Below the pieces are notes generated by a model. It worked only from the letters and a program-made list of their open reading frames with translations. It was not told the DNA's origin and made no database searches. From positions 1 to 64,000 of the forward strand of contig NZ_FQYP01000010.1 of the NCBI RefSeq assembly GCF_900141785.1: a stretch of 64,000 nt of DNA, given 5' to 3'. A program made the translations under genes and the position numbers. Source of the DNA: Aquimarina spongiae (GTDB taxonomy: Bacteria; Bacteroidota; Bacteroidia; Flavobacteriales; Flavobacteriaceae). Every line of letters starts with the position of its first letter. The stretch's first letter is position 1. Below, in pieces: positions 54,767 to 63,459 of the stretch.

Positions 54767-56773
54767 ATGAAGTTTAAGTTAGAATCAGAATTTAAGCCCA
54801 CCGGGGACCAACCGGAAGCTATCAGACAATTGGCAGAAGGGATAGAAGCAGAAGAAAAATATCAAACCTTATTGGGAGTTACAGGATCGGGAAAAACCTT
54901 TACCGCTGCCAATGTTATACAAAAGGTACAGCGGCCAACTTTGGTTTTGGCACATAATAAAACACTGGCCGCTCAGCTCTATTCTGAGTTCAAACAGTTT
55001 TTCCCGGATAATGCTATCGAGTATTTTGTGTCTTACTATGATTACTATCAACCCGAAGCCTACATTCCTACTACAGGAACTTATATAGAAAAAGACCTTT
55101 CGATCAATGATGAGATTGAAAAATTGAGATTAAGCACTACCTCATCCTTATTATCAGGAAGAAGGGATGTTTTGGTAGTAGCATCCGTTTCTTGTTTGTA
55201 TGGTATTGGAAATCCAGCAGAGTTTCAGAAAAACGTGATCTCTATACAACAAGGGCAATTTGTATCGAGAACTGCCCTACTGCATCGACTAGTACAAAGT
55301 TTATATTCCAGAACAGAAGGAGAATTTAAGCATGGTAATTTCAGAATTAAAGGAGATACTGTAGATATTTTCCCAGGATATGCAGATGATGCTTATAGAG
55401 TTCATTTCTTTGGAGATGAAATCGAAGAAATTGAAGCTTTTGATGTGCAGACCAATGAAGTAGTCGAAAAATATGACCGCTTAAACATCTATCCAGCCAA
55501 TATGTTTGTAACCTCCCCGGAGGTTTTGAATAATGCTATTGATCAAATTGCTCTGGACCTTGGAAAACAAGTAGAATATTTTAAAGATATCGGAAAACAT
55601 CTTGAAGCCAAACGGCTGGAAGAACGCACGAATTTCGATCTTGAAATGATCAAAGAATTGGGCTATTGCTCGGGTATTGAAAATTACTCTCGTTACCTCG
55701 ATGGCCGAGAACCCGGAACTCGACCTTTCTGTTTGTTGGATTATTTCCCCGATGATTATCTAATGATAGTAGATGAAAGTCATGTTACTATACCACAAAC
55801 TCATGCCATGTATGGTGGAGACCGGTCACGAAAAGAGAACCTGGTAGAGTTTGGATTTCGATTACCAGCAGCAATGGATAACAGGCCATTAAAATTCGAA
55901 GAATTTGAAGCCTTACAAAATCAAGTTATTTACATAAGTGCTACTCCAGCTGACTATGAACTACAAAAAAGTGAAGGAACTTTTGTAGAGCAAATTATTA
56001 GACCAACCGGATTACTTGATCCAGAAATTGAAGTTCGGCCTAGTCTTAATCAAATTGATGACTTGATTGAAGAAATGCAGCAACGTATCGATAAAGATGA
56101 ACGAATTTTGGTGACTACGCTGACCAAAAGAATGGCCGAAGAATTAACCAAGTATTTGACTCGAATTGATATTCGATGTAGATATATCCATAGTGATGTA
56201 GATACTCTGGAACGTGTAGAGATCATGCAAGACCTTCGAAAAGGGATTTTTGATGTATTGATCGGGGTCAACCTATTACGTGAAGGTCTTGATTTACCAG
56301 AGGTATCTTTGGTCGCTATACTTGATGCGGATAAGGAAGGTTTTTTAAGAAATAAAAGATCTCTGGTACAAACTGTAGGAAGAGCCGCACGAAACGTCAA
56401 TGGAAAAGCCATCATGTATGCTGATAAGATTACGGACAGTATGCAAAAAACTATTGATGCTACAGAATATCGCCGTGAGAAGCAAATTGCCTATAATACT
56501 AAACATGGTATTACTCCAAAAGCGATTAAAAAGAAATTAGATAATGCCCTAGCTGGAAAAAAGGTGGAACCATATACCTTTGAGAATGCACCAACCTTGA
56601 AAGCTGCAGAAGAAGAAACTGCTTATTACACCATTGAACAATTAGAGACTAGAATTCGAAATGTAAGAAAGGAAATGGAAAAAGCTGCTAAAGAACTCGA
56701 TTTTATGACTGCAGCGCGACTAAGAGATGAAATCAAAATGCTTCAGGGGAAAATTCAAGATCAAAAAGTTTAA
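54767..56773 (+). CDS. uvrB: Excinuclease ABC subunit UvrB
   Basis: Recognises DNA damage with UvrA and loads UvrC for nucleotide excision repair. From ATG 54767 (MKFKLESEFKPTGDQPEAI) it has 668 residues, the normal size; a TTG at 54749 would add six residues. Walker A GVTGSGKTFT near 40, the YYDYYQPEAYIP beta-hairpin near 92, DESHVTIPQ, the helicase motif VGRAARN and a C-terminal UVR motif (RIRNVRKEMEKAAKELDFMTAARLRDEI) are all present. No neighbour is co-transcribed upstream, as the pseudogene is dead. Confidence 0.97.
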   Translation: MKFKLESEFKPTGDQPEAIRQLAEGIEAEEKYQTLLGVTGSGKTFTAANVIQKVQRPTLVLAHNKTLAAQLYSEFKQFFPDNAIEYFVSYYDYYQPEAYIPTTGTYIEKDLSINDEIEKLRLSTTSSLLSGRRDVLVVASVSCLYGIGNPAEFQKNVISIQQGQFVSRTALLHRLVQSLYSRTEGEFKHGNFRIKGDTVDIFPGYADDAYRVHFFGDEIEEIEAFDVQTNEVVEKYDRLNIYPANMFVTSPEVLNNAIDQIALDLGKQVEYFKDIGKHLEAKRLEERTNFDLEMIKELGYCSGIENYSRYLDGREPGTRPFCLLDYFPDDYLMIVDESHVTIPQTHAMYGGDRSRKENLVEFGFRLPAAMDNRPLKFEEFEALQNQVIYISATPADYELQKSEGTFVEQIIRPTGLLDPEIEVRPSLNQIDDLIEEMQQRIDKDERILVTTLTKRMAEELTKYLTRIDIRCRYIHSDVDTLERVEIMQDLRKGIFDVLIGVNLLREGLDLPEVSLVAILDADKEGFLRNKRSLVQTVGRAARNVNGKAIMYADKITDSMQKTIDATEYRREKQIAYNTKHGITPKAIKKKLDNALAGKKVEPYTFENAPTLKAAEEETAYYTIEQLETRIRNVRKEMEKAAKELDFMTAARLRDEIKMLQGKIQDQKV

Positions 56774-56808
56774 TTTTTTCTTGTAGACCCGATTAAAACG
56801 ACATATTC

Positions 56809-57819
56809 ATGACTATAGAAGAGTTTATCAAAAAAATACCAAAGACCGAGCTTCATTTACATATAGAGGGCACTTTTGAACCTGAATTGATGTTTGAAAT
56901 CGCTAAAAGAAATAACAAAATCATTAATTACTCTTCTGTAGAAGAATTAAAAAAAGCCTATCATTTTAATAACCTACAGGAATTTTTGGATATTTATTAT
57001 GAAGGTGCTAATGTACTGATTACAGAACAGGATTTTTATGATCTTACCTGGGCTTATCTCACTAAAGTGTATTCACAAAATATCGTACACGTCGAAATCT
57101 TTTTTGATCCTCAAACGCATACCGATCGTGGGATCGCTTTTGAAACTGTCATTAATGGGATCTATAAAGCTCTTGAAGATAGCCAACAAGAATATGGGAT
57201 TACCTTTAAATTAATCATGTCGTTTTTGAGGCATTTGGATGAAGCGTCTGCTTTCAAAACTCTGGAAGAAGCGCTACCCTATAAAGATTGGATTAGTGGC
57301 GTAGGATTAGATTCTTCAGAAGTAGGAAATCCACCTTCAAAGTTCGAGCGAGTTTTTGCAAAAGCCCTAGAAGAAGGTTTTATCACTGTAGCACATGCTG
57401 GTGAAGAAGGACCCGCTGAGTATATTTGGGAAGCTCTTGATTTATTAAAAGTGACCCGAATCGATCATGGGAATCGATGTTTGGATGATGAAAATCTCGT
57501 ACAAAAGCTTGTGGATTTACAAATACCCCTTACCCTATGCCCGCTATCAAATTTGGAACTAAAAGTGGTACAAGATCTAAAAGAACACCCTTTACCAAAA
57601 ATGATGGAGAAAAACCTTTTGGTTACCATCAATTCTGATGATCCGGCTTATTTTGGAGGTTATATGAATGAAAATTATTTGGAGACCGCCAAGGCGCTTC
57701 AATTGTCAAAAGCTGAGATCGCCACTTTGGCCAAAAATAGTTTTACAGCTAGTTGGCTTACAGATCAGGAAAAGGAAGAATACATCCTTCAAATTCAAAC
57801 GCTTCTTATCAATAGTTAA
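56809..57819 (+). CDS. Adenosine/adenine deaminase-family enzyme
   Basis: A 336-residue zinc-dependent deaminase of the amidohydrolase superfamily. Metal-binding HLHIEG near residue 17, HAGEEGPAEYIW near 200 (catalytic Glu and His), RIDHG near 224 and NSDDPAYFGGYMNENY near 275 with the metal Asp. The SDDPAYFGGY and HAGEEGPAEYI stretches are those of the adenine deaminase (Aah1-like) branch rather than adenosine deaminases (which lack FGGY), so adenine may be the true substrate. It follows uvrB by 35 bases. Confidence 0.88.
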   Translation: MTIEEFIKKIPKTELHLHIEGTFEPELMFEIAKRNNKIINYSSVEELKKAYHFNNLQEFLDIYYEGANVLITEQDFYDLTWAYLTKVYSQNIVHVEIFFDPQTHTDRGIAFETVINGIYKALEDSQQEYGITFKLIMSFLRHLDEASAFKTLEEALPYKDWISGVGLDSSEVGNPPSKFERVFAKALEEGFITVAHAGEEGPAEYIWEALDLLKVTRIDHGNRCLDDENLVQKLVDLQIPLTLCPLSNLELKVVQDLKEHPLPKMMEKNLLVTINSDDPAYFGGYMNENYLETAKALQLSKAEIATLAKNSFTASWLTDQEKEEYILQIQTLLINS

Positions 57820-58043
57820 TTATTGATCAAAAACAAAAAATACTCGAAAGCTATACTGTAGGTTTATATTATATCCATTAAAGGTAAAAAAAACAACTTA
57901 ATGATGGTAACAATTTATATTCTGAAGACATATATAAATTACAACAACCCATCAAACCGATTACAATGATTTCCATCATAAAACTTGTTATTGTTACTAT
58001 TTTTAATTTTTTTCAATTTTAGCACAATAAAACAACTTATATA

Positions 58044-60059
58044 ATGACCTGTAAAAATATCTTGAGATTTAGTTTTTACTTCATCTTACTTAATAGCTGC
58101 TCTGACGATAATAATGTTAACTCTGATAATAATGAAGGTACGATAGATATAACTATCGATAAGAGTTTGGTACAAAAAGGTCCTTTTGTTCAAGGATCTA
58201 CTATCTCTTTGCAAGAACTTAATGATGATTTAACCTTAAGTGGTAATGTTTATAATACTGAAACCATAGACGATTTTGGCTCGTTTGATGTAAATGCCAC
58301 TTTAGCAAATGACAAAGTTGATATCTCAGCAACTGGATTTTACTTTAATGAAGTTTCCGGAGAACTATCTAATGCACCTCTTACGTTAAGAACTTTTGTC
58401 GAATTCCGTAATAATCAAAAATTAAATTTAAATATACTCACAACAATTGCTAGACAAAGAATCAAATTTTTGATGACCAATGAAAGTTTGGCCTTTTCAG
58501 ATGCAAAAGAGCAAGCAGAAAAAGAAACCTTAGCTGCATTTAACATCCCACAATCATTGCACTCTGACTTAACTAGTTTTGAAGAAATGGATATCAGTCA
58601 AGATAACCAAAGTAACGCTATTCTTTTGGCTATTTCTGCAGTTGTACAGGGCAACAATTCTGTTGCTGAATTAGGGGAATTCATTTCCAAACTGTCTGAA
58701 GATCTTAAAGAAGATGGGGTAATTAGTAGTGACTTATTAAGCGAGGAGATTATAGAAAACAGCAAGCAACTAGACTTTGATCAGATCAAGAAAAATCTCG
58801 AGCAACGATTTACAGCGTTAGATGTTCCTTTTTCTATTCCTAATTTTAAGCAGTTTGTGGACTCTGATGGTGATGGGACAGTTAACTTAATAGATGTTGT
58901 TCTTGTCGCTCCTCTTGAACTTACTAATAATTCAAAACCCGAATTCGACTGGGAAGGGAGCTCTATTGAAAATACTAAGTATCACTTTCAGTTATCTGAT
59001 GATGAAAATTTCAATAATTTGCTGATGGATCAAGACGATCTTCAAGGCACTTCCTTAACTTCGGAAGTACTACTAGAAAACAATAAAGCCTACTGGTGGC
59101 GGGTAAGTTACACACAGGAAGACGGAAGCGAAAGTTTATGGAATGAAGCTTTTTTCAAATTTGAAATAGATATCGTAGATATCATATCACCACTATTCAA
59201 CTCAACAGTCCTTGAATCCCCTAGATTTGAATGGGAAAATAATATACTTTCAAACGTCACTTATCAGATTCAAGTTGCAGATGATATTGACTTTAATTCT
59301 ATCGTTTTTGAACAGTCTAGTCTAACTGAAAGTAATATACAAACTTCTTTAATTTTACAACAAGTTAATCAAAACTACTATTGGAGAGTACGAATAATAG
59401 ATGCTAATGGTATTCCAGGAACTTGGGTAACGTCTATATTTTATTTTGAAATCCAACCTCCAATCATCAGTGGCAGAATTAGCGATAGTGATTTTAATAT
59501 TTATGAAATTATATATGATGAACAAAACAACCCAGACTATGTTGGTTTCAATTTAGAAGTAAATATCTCCAATAATCCTGACCTTAATCCAATCATTAAG
59601 GAAATTAAAAATCTTGAAGTAGAATTAAACAATACCTATCCCATTTGGAATGCTCCCACCGATGGTTATGGTATATACACTTATCGTGTTCGACTTATTA
59701 ATCCGGAAGGAATTGCTGGTCCCTGGGCGCTTGAAGAATCTTTTGATATTTATGAACCTGAAGTCATTCTCACCGAAATAGATTTAACATCCTTGAACCC
59801 TACAATAAAATGGAGCCATGGAGGCTCAATTCCTACGACCTATAATTACAAAATTGTAATAGCACGTAACGCAGATTTTACCGATATTATTGAAGAATCT
59901 ATGCAACAGGTTGTCGAAGACACTGCTACTCAATTCCCAAGCTATACTATTATCAACACACTAAATCAAGGAATCCTGTATCATTATAAGGTTAGCATCA
60001 TCAATCCAGAAGGGGGAGAAATAACGTCAGAAGTTTCTTCTTTTGTTATTCAGCTATAA
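58044..60059 (+). CDS. Surface lipoprotein with fibronectin-III-like repeats
   Basis: A 671-residue lipoprotein. The lipobox is LLNSC with Cys19, followed by SDDNN, which resembles the acidic export signal that brings Bacteroidota lipoproteins to the cell surface. A domain QKGPFVQGSTISLQELNDDL...TIDDFGSFDV (about 45-115) occurs in other Bacteroidota lipoproteins. A calcium-type loop DSDGDGTVNLIDV lies near 275. Then three or four Ig/Fn3-like units, each with a YxWRVRxxD or YxYRVRLIN strand (AYWWRVSYTQEDGS, YYWRVRIIDANGI, TYRVRLINPEGI, YHYKVSIINPEGG). No catalytic motif; a binding role is likely. Confidence 0.87.
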   Translation: MTCKNILRFSFYFILLNSCSDDNNVNSDNNEGTIDITIDKSLVQKGPFVQGSTISLQELNDDLTLSGNVYNTETIDDFGSFDVNATLANDKVDISATGFYFNEVSGELSNAPLTLRTFVEFRNNQKLNLNILTTIARQRIKFLMTNESLAFSDAKEQAEKETLAAFNIPQSLHSDLTSFEEMDISQDNQSNAILLAISAVVQGNNSVAELGEFISKLSEDLKEDGVISSDLLSEEIIENSKQLDFDQIKKNLEQRFTALDVPFSIPNFKQFVDSDGDGTVNLIDVVLVAPLELTNNSKPEFDWEGSSIENTKYHFQLSDDENFNNLLMDQDDLQGTSLTSEVLLENNKAYWWRVSYTQEDGSESLWNEAFFKFEIDIVDIISPLFNSTVLESPRFEWENNILSNVTYQIQVADDIDFNSIVFEQSSLTESNIQTSLILQQVNQNYYWRVRIIDANGIPGTWVTSIFYFEIQPPIISGRISDSDFNIYEIIYDEQNNPDYVGFNLEVNISNNPDLNPIIKEIKNLEVELNNTYPIWNAPTDGYGIYTYRVRLINPEGIAGPWALEESFDIYEPEVILTEIDLTSLNPTIKWSHGGSIPTTYNYKIVIARNADFTDIIEESMQQVVEDTATQFPSYTIINTLNQGILYHYKVSIINPEGGEITSEVSSFVIQL

Positions 60060-60073
60060 TTATCAACAAGAAT

Positions 60074-60616
60074 TTACTCTTTCAAAATATCGCTGACAAT
60101 TTTGAGATGATGCTTTGTATGGATTTCTATAAAGCGTTTTGCTTGTTTTTTATTTAATCGATTAAAAACAGGGTGCTTAAAATGAGACTTTTCATCCAGT
60201 CCATCCAGACGATCGAGCTTATCTCTGGCTGTAGCTAATTGTGCCACAATATCATCTGTTTCGATAGTATCCGGAGGTAAAACCGATTTTGGAGATTGTG
60301 CTCTACCTCTAGGGATATAACCAAAAGTAAACGACAATAATCGAGGTATATTAAAATTACCTTTATATCGAGTAGGGTCTGAACTCTGTAAGGTATCGCA
60401 AATCCCATTAATCACCTTCAGACTATGATCCAAGTGCCATGCCACTGCAACTTTGGACACTTCTTTATCTAAACTATCCCGATGAATCAAGTACTTTTCT
60501 ATTCTATTTAACTCACTTTTCATATAGTCTCCTTTTGTAGGTAGCTCCAACACTTTTATTACACCTATAAGCACTAGGCATAACAAAAATACTATTGTTA
60601 TTGTTTTTTTCATCAC
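60074..60616 (-). CDS. DUF1569 (DinB-like) membrane-anchored protein
   Basis: A 180-residue protein with an N-terminal membrane anchor or signal (TIVFLLCLVLIGVIKVL). The rest is a four-helix DinB-type fold of the DUF1569 group, with metal-ligand-like His in AWHLDHSLKVI and HPVFNRLNKKQAKRFIEIHTKHHLKIVSDIL. Function unknown; DinB folds are often thiol-dependent transferases. It converges on the lipoprotein gene and follows a possible 65-codon frame that overlaps its start. Confidence 0.82.
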   Translation of the reverse strand: MMKKTITIVFLLCLVLIGVIKVLELPTKGDYMKSELNRIEKYLIHRDSLDKEVSKVAVAWHLDHSLKVINGICDTLQSSDPTRYKGNFNIPRLLSFTFGYIPRGRAQSPKSVLPPDTIETDDIVAQLATARDKLDRLDGLDEKSHFKHPVFNRLNKKQAKRFIEIHTKHHLKIVSDILKE

Positions 60617-60710
60617 TCTTGAATTTTTTAGTGTACCACTTTTCCAATCGTTTATAAAATGCGTAGACCAAAAGGAAAATCACTAGTATTATTATTTGCA
60701 TTTGTTTCAT
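60513..60710 (-). CDS. Possible 65-residue membrane peptide
   Basis: A frame from ATG 60710 reads MKQMQIIILVIFLLVYAFYK, a single hydrophobic helix, then a charged tail. It overlaps the DUF1569 gene by 104 bases in another frame, and that part of its sequence looks like a frame shadow. A TATATTTTG box on minus just upstream (60724-60733) would put transcription start before this ATG. Either a short membrane peptide or part of the leader of the DUF1569 gene. Confidence 0.3.
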   Translation of the reverse strand: MKQMQIIILVIFLLVYAFYKRLEKWYTKKFKSDEKNNNNSIFVMPSAYRCNKSVGATYKRRLYEK

Positions 60711-60730
60711 AGTATTATCTATCTCAAAAT

Positions 60731-60792
60731 ATAATTCCTCCTCCCTAGGGGGTATGAAGGCAATAAGAAATTGCTACGGGAGAAGGAATTAT
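60731..60792. repeat. Long two-level hairpin between TonB receptor and DUF1569 genes
   Basis: ATAATTCCTCCTCCC (60731-60745) and GGGAGAAGGAATTAT (60778-60792) pair at 14 of 15 positions; the inner part has GCAAT-AAGAA-ATTGC and a CCTAGG palindrome. It lies 35 bases past the TonB receptor stop on minus and may be its terminator, or a structured RNA. Confidence 0.7.
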
Positions 60793-60826
60793 TTCAAACA
60801 AACCTAAATTACTCTTAACCGATACC

Positions 60827-63211
60827 TTAAAACTGAAATCGATAGCCAAAATCTGGAAAAAAACCTATTTGATCTACCTGATCTACTCTGTTGGTCAATC
60901 TATTATATCTTCTTACAAAAATGTTCTCGTTGTTCGTCACATTTTGAAGGTCCACATAGAATTGATGAGATCTCTTTTTGGATCTACTATTGATTTTATA
61001 CCCTAACTTCACATCTAATCTGAAATAATCATCATTTTGTTCGCTAAACGCTAAGTCTTCTCTTAATACTTCGAAACCTGCCTGTTGTGAAGCTTCGAGG
61101 TTTACCGGGGTAAAATATCTACCCCCTGAAAGGGTTAATTTGGTATCAAAAAACAACACATTTTTACCAGAAACTCCCATTTTAAATTCCTTTCCTGCCA
61201 AAAGATTGAGAACATACCCGTTATTAAATGGTGTATTTCGTTCGATACCGTCACTACCTTCGTACTTACTTTCAAAAAAAGAGGTAGTTAGCAGTCCATA
61301 ATATCCGTCACTAAAGAATTTCTCTAGGGTAAGTTCAATTCCCTGATTATATCCTGTTCCTTCATTGACCAAGGATACTCTATCGTTTTGAAAACCAAAA
61401 TCCGCTCCCTCTGTCAATGACGAATAACTAGAAGGAAAAGGTTCTACCGCGGCATTGTCAATGCTTTGATAATACACTTCTACCTTACTTCTCCAGTTGT
61501 TCCCTAACCTCGCATCGTACCCTAAAACGAAATGATTGCTTCTCACAAAATCAAGGTCGACATTACTTTGTACTAATTCTCCATTGATCTCTTCATTCAA
61601 AAACAACAAGGGTAATGATACGGGTTGATGATGTAGTCCATATCCAAAACTTATACGATGGTTCTGCCCTGCTTTATAAGACAGTCCAGCTCTGGGTTCT
61701 AATACAAATTGTTCGTTAAGTGTACTATATTGCCCATGTAAGCCCGCGTTGAGTGTTAATTTTTCGGTAAGTCGTAACTGTCCTTGAACATAAGGTTGAA
61801 CGATACTTAAATTCTCATCAATATCTGTAAATGTGAACAGATCCGGATCACCGTCACCATCATTATCAGGTTGTTCCAAACGGTCACGTTCTAAAGCCTC
61901 TATTTGAAAGTTTTCCAGCAGAATTCCTGTTCTTAAAGTGGCTTTGCGACTTAACTTGGTATTAATAAGTGTCGAAAAGGTATATCTGGTTTCGGTATTA
62001 TCCGCCTCGGTATATCGAATAATCCGTTCTTCGGGAGTATCCTTATCAATAAATCGATCCGCAATAAAGTCATTTATTGAGAATGATCCTGCAGCAATGG
62101 TTCGTAAAAAAGAATTCTTCCCCAGATTGATTTGATGTTTTAGTCCCACAACTCCAAAACCGGAATCCACAAAGGTATTTTCATCCTCTGCAGCAAAGAG
62201 GTCATCTTCGTCTATATCATCTCCCAAGAACTCGATATCAGAGTTCCCCAGAATCCCAAAAAGTGATAGACTTCCTAATTTTCCTTTTCCGGAATCGATA
62301 TTGAATGAAATGTCATAATAATTGGGAGTCGCCGAAGTACCTCCGGCACCAACGCCCAAAATACTTACCAGCGAATACCTTCCTGCCACCAAAAAAGATC
62401 CTTTATTCTTCCCTAGAGGTCCCTCTGCCATAGCTTCTACTCCTGTAAAAATTCCAACCTGTCCGGAAAATTCATACTCATCCAAATTTCCTTTTCGGAA
62501 TCCGAGATCAAATACCCCTCCAATCGCATTTCCATATTCTGCAGGAAAAGCAGAAGTAATAAAATCTGAATTCTTCAACAGGTTTGGATTCAAAGCAGAA
62601 ACTGGCCCTCCTGTCGTTCCCAAAGTAGAGTAATGATTTGGGCTAGGTATGGGCACTCCTTCTAATCTCCAGAGTAATCCTACCGGAGAATTCCCTCGAA
62701 TCACAATATCGTTTCTACTATCGTCGGGAGCAGATACTCCTGCGAAATTAGCCGCTAGCCGTCCTACATCACTCCTACCTCCAGAGAACCTCGTTACTTC
62801 TTCAAGACCAAACTGCCTGGCAGAAACCGAGGTAAGTTTATTTATCGCCTGTGCCTTGTTTGTTTCTGAAGTAATTATTACTTCATCCAATTGATCAAAT
62901 GATTCTATCAAAGCAACGTTTATAACCGCCTCTTTACCCGATGTAACTACGATGTTTGGTATGGTTATCGATTCAAATCCTATGTAACTTACACGAATGG
63001 ATTGTCTACCAAATGGAACTTTTTCTAAAGTAAAATACCCGTCAATATCGGTAATTACACCATTGACCTGTTCACTATTTAATAATTCTACAGTTGCTCC
63101 TACCAAAGGGCTTTCTGATTGCTTATCGATGACCAGTCCTTTTATTACTCCTGTTTGAGCTATAGACGAAGTCATGGTCAAAATTGAGATCAACAAAACT
63201 ATTCTTTTCAT
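60827..63211 (-). CDS. TonB-dependent receptor with carboxypeptidase-like regulatory domain
   Basis: A 794-residue outer-membrane transporter driven by TonB/ExbBD. After a signal peptide (ILTMTSSIAQ) comes a carboxypeptidase-D-regulatory-like domain (about 20-110; GVIKGLVIDKQSESPLVGATVELL), a plug (FSGGRSDVGRLAANFAGVSAPDDSRNDIVIRGNSPVGLLWRLEGVPIP) and a long beta-barrel ending in the aromatic FGYRFQF. The barrel lacks a SusD partner, so it probably imports a siderophore, metal or peptide; the substrate cannot be told. A 17-bp palindrome (63294-63310) lies upstream. Confidence 0.94.
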   Translation of the reverse strand: MKRIVLLISILTMTSSIAQTGVIKGLVIDKQSESPLVGATVELLNSEQVNGVITDIDGYFTLEKVPFGRQSIRVSYIGFESITIPNIVVTSGKEAVINVALIESFDQLDEVIITSETNKAQAINKLTSVSARQFGLEEVTRFSGGRSDVGRLAANFAGVSAPDDSRNDIVIRGNSPVGLLWRLEGVPIPSPNHYSTLGTTGGPVSALNPNLLKNSDFITSAFPAEYGNAIGGVFDLGFRKGNLDEYEFSGQVGIFTGVEAMAEGPLGKNKGSFLVAGRYSLVSILGVGAGGTSATPNYYDISFNIDSGKGKLGSLSLFGILGNSDIEFLGDDIDEDDLFAAEDENTFVDSGFGVVGLKHQINLGKNSFLRTIAAGSFSINDFIADRFIDKDTPEERIIRYTEADNTETRYTFSTLINTKLSRKATLRTGILLENFQIEALERDRLEQPDNDGDGDPDLFTFTDIDENLSIVQPYVQGQLRLTEKLTLNAGLHGQYSTLNEQFVLEPRAGLSYKAGQNHRISFGYGLHHQPVSLPLLFLNEEINGELVQSNVDLDFVRSNHFVLGYDARLGNNWRSKVEVYYQSIDNAAVEPFPSSYSSLTEGADFGFQNDRVSLVNEGTGYNQGIELTLEKFFSDGYYGLLTTSFFESKYEGSDGIERNTPFNNGYVLNLLAGKEFKMGVSGKNVLFFDTKLTLSGGRYFTPVNLEASQQAGFEVLREDLAFSEQNDDYFRLDVKLGYKINSRSKKRSHQFYVDLQNVTNNENIFVRRYNRLTNRVDQVDQIGFFPDFGYRFQF

Positions 63212-63293
63212 AATTTATTTTTTGATTTACTCAAATTTGACTGTTAACTCCCTGATACCAAACTCAAAATCTTTGAATTGTTATTTTTATTTT

Positions 63294-63310
63294 TGAAATG
63301 TAACATTTCA
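63294..63310. promoter_or_regulatory. 17-bp perfect palindrome upstream of the TonB receptor gene
   Basis: TGAAATGT-A-ACATTTCA. On the minus strand a TACATTTC box, one base off TAnnTTTG, lies inside it, so a repressor bound here could block receptor transcription. It is 83 bases from the receptor ATG and 150 from the divergent histidine kinase gene. Confidence 0.65.
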
Positions 63311-63431
63311 CTCTAAACAGGAAAATTGTTTACTCATCAAGCTTGTTTCGGATCAAATAGGGATTATTACAATTCAACTGCTAATTCAACAATTGAACTT
63401 TAAAACAAATTATTGTTGTTCATGGGTTACG

Positions 63432-63439
63432 TATCTTTA
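63432..63439 (+). promoter_or_regulatory. Weak -7 box of the LytS-type kinase gene
   Basis: TATCTTTA, seven of eight matches to TAnnTTTG, 20 bases before the ATG at 63460. Confidence 0.35.
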
Positions 63440-63459
63440 TACATACTAAGAGATAAAGA

